DNA of 11,579 nucleotides from Thermoanaerobacterales bacterium (GTDB taxonomy: Bacteria > Bacillota > Thermosediminibacteria > Thermosediminibacterales > Tepidanaerobacteraceae), in contig DUNY01000344.1 of assembly GCA_012839145.1 (NCBI GenBank), forward strand, positions 1 through 11,579, in the 5' to 3' direction. Under the pieces are notes generated by a model, which saw only the letters and a program-made list of their open reading frames with translations, did no database searches and had not been told where the DNA came from. Position numbers and translations under genes: made by a program. How positions within the stretch are numbered: the stretch's first letter is position 1; every line of letters starts with the position of its first letter. Positions 6,828 to 11,579 of the stretch are shown here, in pieces.

Positions 6828-7529
6828 CTACATTAACCTGCTTATCAGAAAGGCAGCTAAAAAGCCTACCAACAATCCGGCATTTTCTAAGCGCGTTCCC
6901 AAATTATGCGCTTTAGGTATTAGAGATGTACCTGTCATAAATAATATTGAGCCTCCGGAAAAAGCCATTATCATGCCCAACCAAACTTCACTCAAATCTT
7001 TTAGCAAATAATATCCGGTTAAAGCTGCGAAAGGATCCAATAGGGCGATAATTATTGCCAAAACCATTGCTGACTTTGAGGTAAGCCCGGTCTTGTCAAT
7101 AAGGTCTTTAGTGGATGAGATACCTTCCGGGATATTATGAAGTAGTACTGACAGAGCGATTACCACCCCTAATCGACCTTCGCCTGTGGCAAAACCGATT
7201 CCCATACTTAAAGCTTCCGGTAAATCATCCAGTGCTGTACCGATAATTGCTCCCGTGCCCGGTGCCACAAACTTGGTCATTAAACTCTCAATAACATAAA
7301 AGAATGCTCCTCCCAAAAAAAAAGCGATGGAAGTAAAAACAGGCCCTGATTGGCGATAAGCTTCATGCATGAGAGAATATGAAAGTACCGATAACAGAAC
7401 CCCTGAACCAAAAGCCAGTACAAAAGCCAGTATTTTGTCGGGGATATTTTTTGTGCCCAAGTAACCGCCTAAAACTACAGCCATACCGGATACAGAACTA
7501 AAAAAAAATATTTTAAAAAAAGTGTTCAT
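6828..7529 (-). CDS. ZIP-family divalent metal transporter
   Basis: A 233-residue membrane protein with about eight hydrophobic segments. ZIP marks are TALDDLPEALSMG (residues 98-110, the fourth-helix metal motif) and LLHNIPEGISST (129-140, the fifth-helix motif, H131/E135). ZIP proteins move Zn2+, Fe2+ or Mn2+ into the cytoplasm. The fourth-helix motif has Asp101-Asp102 where classical ZIPs have His-Asn, as in a known subgroup with DxxPE and xNxPE motifs, so the metal preference cannot be read off. The start is set at ATG 7529: AGGTGAT lies 7 bases before it, whereas an upstream in-frame ATG at 7565 has no site and would add a charged 12-residue tail. It is followed after 64 bases by the HutP-family gene in the same direction. 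The link between the two functions is not evident. Confidence 0.85.
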   Translation of the reverse strand: MNTFFKIFFFSSVSGMAVVLGGYLGTKNIPDKILAFVLAFGSGVLLSVLSYSLMHEAYRQSGPVFTSIAFFLGGAFFYVIESLMTKFVAPGTGAIIGTALDDLPEALSMGIGFATGEGRLGVVIALSVLLHNIPEGISSTKDLIDKTGLTSKSAMVLAIIIALLDPFAALTGYYLLKDLSEVWLGMIMAFSGGSILFMTGTSLIPKAHNLGTRLENAGLLVGFLAAFLISRLM

Positions 7530-7648
7530 GTCTAAATCACCTAAAAAATATTTTTTTAACAGCAAAGCAGGATTTATAAAAAAATTAGTGAATTATATTA
7601 ATAAGCGGAGCGAAGGTTTAGGGTGAACATCTAAGTGGGGGGGTTATA

Positions 7649-7789
7649 TTGCCATATACTACATGTCCTTATTGCAATAAGCGCTCATACTCTGCAGCAG
7701 ATTTAGACGTTTGGATTTGCCCATATTGCAATAAAAATATAAAAAAAGAAGAAAAAGAGGAAAATTCGACAACAGAGCAGGGTGAATAA
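7649..7789 (+). CDS. small zinc-ribbon protein, 46 residues
   Basis: A short ORF from TTG 7649 to TAA 7787-7789 codes for 46 residues. It has two CPYCNK motifs (C6/C9 and C24/C27), 15 residues apart, which would hold one zinc ion in a ribbon fold, then a Lys/Glu-rich tail. No ATG or GTG lies in frame upstream, and the G-rich stretch GTGGGGGGG (7635-7643) ends 5 bases before the TTG, a poor but usable ribosome site. Its strongest support as a real gene is the Cys spacing and the terminator fused to its end. It stands alone between the divergent ZIP gene and the convergent SASP gene. Similar tiny zinc ribbons are common in clostridia and have no assigned role; a nucleic-acid-binding or chaperone-accessory role is possible but not shown. 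Confidence 0.65.
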   Translation: MPYTTCPYCNKRSYSAADLDVWICPYCNKNIKKEEKEENSTTEQGE

Positions 7790-7807
7790 CCTTGCTCTTT
7801 TTTATTT
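7774..7807 (+). terminator. intrinsic terminator of the zinc-ribbon gene, overlapping its stop codon
   Basis: AGAGCAGGGT (7774-7783) pairs with ACCTTGCTCT (7789-7798), ten base pairs with one G-T wobble and a five-base loop GAATA, followed by TTTTTATTT. The stop codon TAA (7787-7789) lies at the loop, so coding sequence and terminator overlap. Confidence 0.85.
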
Positions 7808-7849
7808 GTTAGGATGACTGCTAACTACTAATAATATAACCCAAAATGT

Positions 7850-7887
7850 AAAAAAAATTTCCGACACTAAGTTGTGTCGAAAATTTT
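7850..7887 (-). terminator. intrinsic terminator of the SASP gene
   Basis: On the - strand a stem of up to 14 pairs (7887-7874 with 7867-7854, core CGACAC/GTGTCG, one T-G wobble) encloses the loop AACTTA and is followed by eight T. It begins 5 bases after the SASP stop codon. On the + strand the wobble becomes a C-A mismatch, so it serves mainly the SASP gene. Confidence 0.85.
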
Positions 7888-7892
7888 AGCAT

Positions 7893-8114
7893 TTATTGTT
7901 TTCCAACTATCTGTTTTTGAGCCATTTCTATCATTTTTCGTACCATATGACCACCAACCGATCCGCAATCTCTCGAAGAAATATTTCCCCAGTAATCTTC
8001 GGAGCCTTGGAATACAGGTATGTTTAATTCGCGGGCAACCTCGTATTTAAAGTCGTCCATTGCCTGGTGAGTACCTTTGACTACATGACTTTTTCCACCT
8101 TGGCCTGTAGCCAT
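7893..8114 (-). CDS. alpha/beta-type small acid-soluble spore protein (SASP)
   Basis: A 73-residue protein, typical length, beginning MATGQGGKSH. It carries both family signatures: KYEVARELN (23-31, which holds the germination protease GPR cleavage site, expected after E25) and GSVGGHMVRKMIEMAQ (51-66). These proteins coat and protect DNA in the forespore and are degraded at germination to supply amino acids. The start at 8114 is preferred because AAGGAGG lies 9 bases upstream; ATG 8120, two codons earlier, is only 3 bases from the site, and a still longer frame from 8156 would translate through the site itself. The stretch DYWGNISSRDCG (40-51) with Trp and Cys is unlike Bacillus SspA/B and more like clostridial SASPs. 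Expression is expected in the forespore under sigma-G, but no convincing sigma-G promoter was found. Confidence 0.9.
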   Translation of the reverse strand: MATGQGGKSHVVKGTHQAMDDFKYEVARELNIPVFQGSEDYWGNISSRDCGSVGGHMVRKMIEMAQKQIVGKQ

Positions 8115-8206
8115 TTTCATATCCCTCCTTGAACAATATAGTAAATATGTTTTCAAAGTTTTATTTTCCTATTCTTTTTTTAATTTAACCTGAAGGAGGA
8201 ATTTAT

Positions 8207-8254
8207 ATGTTAGAACAAATTACTTATAACACTATTAAGTGTAACATCTTTTAA
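8207..8254 (+). CDS. doubtful 15-residue ORF with a perfect ribosome binding site
   Basis: AAGGAGG (8193-8199) lies 7 bases before ATG 8207, which opens a 15-codon ORF (MLEQITYNTIKCNIF) ending at TAA 8252-8254. The initiation signal is as good as any in the window. The peptide has no recognised motif. It lies between divergent upstream SASP sequence and the 3' end of a convergent Na/Pi gene. It may be a real micropeptide, the remnant 5' end of a lost gene, or chance. Confidence 0.25.
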   Translation: MLEQITYNTIKCNIF

Positions 8255-8267
8255 ACAAGCAATATTA

Positions 8268-9902
8268 TCAATACTTCTGTGATAAATTTTTATAGTTTTT
8301 ATCAATATTCAATACATATGTAGCTATATTAAAAGAATGATCGCCGACACGTTCAAAATTGCTCAGCATATCCAGAAAAATAACACCTGAACCAGGATTA
8401 CATGTTCCTTCATTAAGTCTTTTTATATGATTGAGTCGCAATGTTTTTTCCATATTGTCTATTTCTTCCTCAATTAGCAGTATTTTCTTTGCTGTTTCTT
8501 CATCCCAATGCAAGAAAGTGAAAATAGCCATATCAAATGTATCTTGGACCTTTGAAGCCATTTGGATTAGTTCATTTACAGCTTGGTCGCTAAAAGGTAA
8601 TCGATGGTCATTACGGAATTCACCCAATTCGAGTATATTCATAGCATGATCTCCAACGCGCTCCATATCATTTATTGCACTTATTAAATAAGTTATAGAG
8701 TTGTATTCATCAACCGGTAAGGATTTACGTGAAAGTAATGCCAGATATCGGGTAGTTTCTCTTGTTAACTCATTAACAACGGTTTCCTTTTCCCTGGCAA
8801 GCTTATCCTTATTTTCGTCATACTGAAGAAAGACCTCTATTGAGTCTTTTAGAGTGTCTAAAGATAACCTACCCATACGTGCGATTTCTTTTTTAACTTG
8901 AGTTAAAGCAAGAGATGGTGTTTCTAGAAGTCTATCGTCAATATATTTTAGTCCTCGCTCAACAATAACAGCCTGTCCCGGGATAAGATGAGTGACAAGT
9001 TTCACAAGCAAAAACGCAAAGGGTAATTGTATGACGGTATTAGCTAAATTAAAGAAAGTATGTGCATTGGCAATTTGTCTGACCGGATCAATGGAAGTTA
9101 AAATTACAATCATCTTAACGAGGGGTAAAATTAACAGAAAAATCATTGTTCCGATTATGTTGAAGGAAAGGTGGAAAAAAGCAGCTCGGCGTGCATTGAT
9201 ATTAGTGCCGATACTTGACAATATAGCTACTATACATGATCCTATGTTATCACCGAACAAAATAGGAAGAGCAGCTGCTAAATCAACGATACCCTGGCTG
9301 GCAAGTGCTTGGAGAATTCCTATAGTGGCACTGCTACTCTGGATAAGGCTAGTGGTTAAAAAACCTACCAAAACACCCAGTATAGGTGTTTTGCTGAATC
9401 TTGCTATAAAGTCGATGAATTCAGGCAGTTCTGCCAACGGCTTCAAAGCTGTCTCCATGGTTTGCATGCCGAAAAACAAAAGTCCAAATCCTAATACTAC
9501 CTGCCCTATATATCTATGTGTTTTGTTTTTACCAAAAAGAATTATTCCGGTCCCTATACCAATAGCAGGCATAGCGATATTTGTAAATTTAAAGGCGATA
9601 AGCTGGGCAGTCATTGTGGTTCCGATATTTGCACCCATTATCACACCTATGGCTTGAGAGATATCCATGATACCTGCATTTAACAGACCTACTACGATTA
9701 CAGTAGTAGCACCACTACTCTGAATTATGGCAGTAACAACAGCACCTACAATGACTCCTAGAAAACGATTTCGGGTCAGAAGTTCAAGCAAACTTCTTAA
9801 TCGATCACCAGCAGCTCTTTCCAGTCCCTCACCCATGAGTCTCATACCATATATAAAAAGACCTAACCCACCAAACATAGTAAAAAACGAATCCGAAGAC
9901 AA
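8268..9902 (-). CDS. Na/Pi cotransporter family protein with C-terminal PhoU domain (copy 1)
   Basis: A complete 544-residue protein, normal for Na/Pi cotransporter-PhoU fusions. The N-terminal 300 residues hold two inverted NaPi-II (PF02690) repeats, each with the QSS signature: IIQSSGATT (Q61-S63) and LIQSSSATI (Q188-S190). Residues about 335-535 form two PhoU-like helical repeats with ERVGDHAMNI (414-423) and ERVGDHSFNI (517-526), whose acidic residues bind metal in PhoU. It should import phosphate with sodium, or another anion, at the cytoplasmic membrane, with the PhoU part as regulatory domain. The start is TTG at 9902, preceded by GGAGGGG with about 7 bases to the optimal core; the next Met (residue 9) has no site. 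An upstream paralogue at 10188-11579 lies in the same direction across a 285-base gap with its own terminator, so the two are probably separate transcripts. No Pst or Pho genes are nearby. Confidence 0.9.
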   Translation of the reverse strand: MSSDSFFTMFGGLGLFIYGMRLMGEGLERAAGDRLRSLLELLTRNRFLGVIVGAVVTAIIQSSGATTVIVVGLLNAGIMDISQAIGVIMGANIGTTMTAQLIAFKFTNIAMPAIGIGTGIILFGKNKTHRYIGQVVLGFGLLFFGMQTMETALKPLAELPEFIDFIARFSKTPILGVLVGFLTTSLIQSSSATIGILQALASQGIVDLAAALPILFGDNIGSCIVAILSSIGTNINARRAAFFHLSFNIIGTMIFLLILPLVKMIVILTSIDPVRQIANAHTFFNLANTVIQLPFAFLLVKLVTHLIPGQAVIVERGLKYIDDRLLETPSLALTQVKKEIARMGRLSLDTLKDSIEVFLQYDENKDKLAREKETVVNELTRETTRYLALLSRKSLPVDEYNSITYLISAINDMERVGDHAMNILELGEFRNDHRLPFSDQAVNELIQMASKVQDTFDMAIFTFLHWDEETAKKILLIEEEIDNMEKTLRLNHIKRLNEGTCNPGSGVIFLDMLSNFERVGDHSFNIATYVLNIDKNYKNLSQKY

Positions 9903-9937
9903 GTTATCCCCTCCATTTATAAAAATGGGCCAATTTA

Positions 9938-9946
9938 ATTGTATCA
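9938..9946 (-). promoter_or_regulatory. probable extended -10 promoter of Na/Pi copy 1
   Basis: TGATACAAT on the - strand is an extended -10 element (TACAAT at 9943-9938). The -35 region 17 bases upstream reads TGGTTA, a weak match. Its position about 36 bases before the TTG at 9902 and after the terminator of copy 2 supports separate transcription. Confidence 0.4.
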
Positions 9947-10023
9947 GAAAATAAGTGATTTAACCATACAGTAATAAACTATGTTACTATTAATCATAAT
10001 CAAAATTACCTAATTGTTAAAAA

Positions 10024-10036
10024 TGTTGCAGCAACA
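10024..10036. repeat. perfect inverted repeat, possible operator
   Basis: TGTTGC-A-GCAACA is a 13-base perfect palindrome about 80 bases upstream of the probable promoter of Na/Pi copy 1. No T-run follows on either strand, so it is not a terminator. It may be a repressor or activator site, or chance. Confidence 0.25.
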
Positions 10037-10142
10037 CCATAAATAAAACAGGAAACAAGCAGCTATATGCAGATCCGAACGAAACCTGATAGCTAAAAAA
10101 TTATATCATGCTTTAAATGAAAATGCTTGACAATAGAAAGTC

Positions 10143-10176
10143 AAATAAATTTAAGTAATGTTTTACATCACTTAAA
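10143..10176 (-). terminator. intrinsic terminator after Na/Pi copy 2
   Basis: On the - strand TTTAAGTGATGT (10176-10165) pairs with ACATTACTTAAA (10161-10150), twelve pairs with one G-T wobble and a three-base loop, followed by TTTATTT. It lies 11 bases after the stop codon at 10188. The stem is AT-rich, so termination may be partial. Confidence 0.65.
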
Positions 10177-10187
10177 CATAGCATCCT

Positions 10188-11579
10188 TTATAAATCCTTA
10201 TAGTTTTTGTCAATATTTAAAACGTAGGAAGCGATGTTAAAAGAGTGGTCCCCTATGCGCTCTAAATTCGTAAGAAGATCGAGAAATATAACGCCGGAAC
10301 TAGGGTTACATGAACCCTCATTGAGCCGTTTTATGTGATTAATGCGCAATTTCTTTTCCATGCTGTCAATTTCTTCTTCATTTTCAATAATTTTTTGAGC
10401 TGTAGATTTATCCCAATGTAGAAAAGTATATACCGCCAAGTCAAAGGTTTCTTTAACCTTAGAAGCCATTTCAACTAATTCCTGAATGGCTTCATTGCTA
10501 AAAGGCAATCGATGTTCTTCACGGAATTCGGCAAGTTCAAGTATATTCATGGCATGATCCCCGACTCGTTCCATATCGTTTACTGTGTTTATTAAATCTG
10601 TAATGGAGTCATATTCAGCTTCTGGCAGGGATGTTCTGGAAAGCATGGCTAAGTACCGTGTTGTTTCACGAGCTAGATCATTAATGACAGTTTCCTTGTC
10701 CTTTACAATTTTATCTTTTTGTTCATCATAATATAAAAATGTATTTATTGAATCTCTGAAAGTTTCCAAAGCCATATTACCCATTCGAGCAATTTCTTTT
10801 TTTACCTGAGTGAAAGCAATGGAAGGAGTCTCCAGAAGTCTATCATCAATGTATTTTAATCCCCTTTCAATAATCTCAGGTTCTCCGGGTATAAGATAAG
10901 TAACCAACTTTGCAAGCAAAAAAGTAAAAGGCAGCTGTACGAGAGTATTTGTTATATTAAAAATGGTATGAGCATTGGCGATTTGTCGTACCGGGTCAGT
11001 AGAAGTTAAAGTTACAGCCATTTGCACCAGAGGCAAAATCAAAATAAAAATCAGCGATCCTACTACGTTGAAAGCAAGATGAAACACGGCAGCCCGTCGT
11101 GCTGTGATATTAGTGCCAATACTGGACAACAGTGCAGTAACACAAGTCCCGATATTATCTCCGAATAAAATAGGAAGAGCTATGGAGATATTTATAATTC
11201 CCTGGCTGGCCAAAGCTTGAAGAATGCCTATGGTAGCACTGCTGCTTTGCACCAAACCAGTAGTTAAAAATCCTGCCAAAACTCCAAGAAGAGGGGTTTT
11301 GCTGAAATTTGTCATGAAGCTGACAAAACGAGGCATTTTGGCCAGAGGTTTTAGAGCTACTTCCATAGTTTGCATGCCAAAAAACAAAAGCCCAAATCCC
11401 AATATAACCTGTCCGATAAACCTTTGAGTCTTATTCCTACCAAAAACAACTATCCCTGTCCCCACACCTATGGCAGGAAGGGCAAGACTGGTGAGTTTAA
11501 AGGCAATGAGCTGTGCCGTCATGGTAGTACCGATATTTGCTCCCATGATAACACCTATGGCTTGGGAAAGATCCATAAT
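10188..11579 (-). CDS. Na/Pi cotransporter family protein with C-terminal PhoU domain (copy 2, 5' end outside window)
   Basis: The frame is open from the right window edge to TAA at 10188-10190, giving 463 residues. By comparison with copy 1 the first residue corresponds to Ile78, so about 77 N-terminal residues, including the first QSS motif, lie beyond the window; the ATG at 11576 is internal. The second motif LVQSSSATI, both PhoU motifs (ERVGDHAMNI, ERIGDHSFNI) and the whole domain order match copy 1 with no visible insertion or deletion, and the protein ends four residues earlier. By eye roughly three quarters of positions are identical, the PhoU part being slightly more divergent. This is a tandem duplication. 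Function is as for copy 1; the two may differ in affinity or in regulation, which the sequence does not reveal. Confidence 0.9.
   Translation of the reverse strand: MMDLSQAIGVIMGANIGTTMTAQLIAFKLTSLALPAIGVGTGIVVFGRNKTQRFIGQVILGFGLLFFGMQTMEVALKPLAKMPRFVSFMTNFSKTPLLGVLAGFLTTGLVQSSSATIGILQALASQGIINISIALPILFGDNIGTCVTALLSSIGTNITARRAAVFHLAFNVVGSLIFILILPLVQMAVTLTSTDPVRQIANAHTIFNITNTLVQLPFTFLLAKLVTYLIPGEPEIIERGLKYIDDRLLETPSIAFTQVKKEIARMGNMALETFRDSINTFLYYDEQKDKIVKDKETVINDLARETTRYLAMLSRTSLPEAEYDSITDLINTVNDMERVGDHAMNILELAEFREEHRLPFSNEAIQELVEMASKVKETFDLAVYTFLHWDKSTAQKIIENEEEIDSMEKKLRINHIKRLNEGSCNPSSGVIFLDLLTNLERIGDHSFNIASYVLNIDKNYKDL

Noticed and set aside
8115..8165. Sigma-G promoter for the SASP gene (GAATA and CATATTT)
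   Set aside because: The two boxes are 20 bases apart instead of 17-18 and the -10 is imperfect. Expected biologically but not supported by the sequence.
8229..8245. Terminator of Na/Pi copy 1 (ACACT/AGTGT hairpin)
   Set aside because: Only five pairs and no T-run on the - strand.
8992..9657. 221-codon open frame on the + strand opposite the first Na/Pi gene
   Set aside because: It is antisense to clear transporter coding sequence, its product has no family resemblance, and similar shadows lie opposite several other genes.
10127..10156. Consensus -35 TTGACA on the + strand in the gap between the Na/Pi genes
   Set aside because: No -10 box at 16-18 bases and no + strand gene downstream; it also runs into the terminator stem.

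Overview
This is an AT-rich window from a Gram-positive, endospore-forming anaerobe, most likely a clostridial Firmicute of the Thermoanaerobacterales/Tepidanaerobacter sort. The placement rests on an alpha/beta-type small acid-soluble spore protein, a HutP-family RNA-binding regulator, a B12-binding radical SAM protein of the DUF4080 type, strong Shine-Dalgarno sites with several TTG starts, and sigma-A style promoters. The genus cannot be fixed from the sequence alone.

Left part, + strand (1-3351): the 3' end of a DAO-family FAD-dependent amine/amino-acid oxidoreductase, then an Asp/Glu racemase family enzyme with both catalytic cysteines, then a good intrinsic terminator. The two look like a fragment of a D-amino-acid or imino-acid catabolic cluster. 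Next comes a radical SAM gene whose frame is open over 563 residue positions except for a single in-frame TGA (2728-2730). It is either a pseudogene by one nonsense change or something to resequence.

Middle part, - strand (3348-7529, read right to left): a ZIP-family metal transporter, a HutP-family regulator, a leader with a near-perfect sigma-A promoter, three evenly spaced UAG triplets and an intrinsic terminator, and then a three-gene ABC importer (lipoprotein, permease, ATPase) of the TrpXYZ-like class. The third UAG lies inside a possible antiterminator helix that competes with the terminator. This suggests that the neighbouring HutP protein controls the importer by attenuation, and that the importer substrate may be histidine or a related compound. 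This is the most interesting signal in the window and is a hypothesis from sequence only.

Right part (7566-11579): a 46-residue zinc-ribbon protein on the + strand whose stop codon sits in the loop of its terminator; a spore DNA-binding SASP on the - strand with a strong terminator; a doubtful 15-codon ORF with a perfect ribosome binding site; and two tandem, highly similar Na/Pi cotransporter-PhoU fusion genes on the - strand, the second cut by the window edge. The 285-base gap between these two holds the terminator of one, a probable extended -10 promoter of the other and a short perfect palindrome. No tRNA, rRNA, CRISPR array or insertion sequence was seen.
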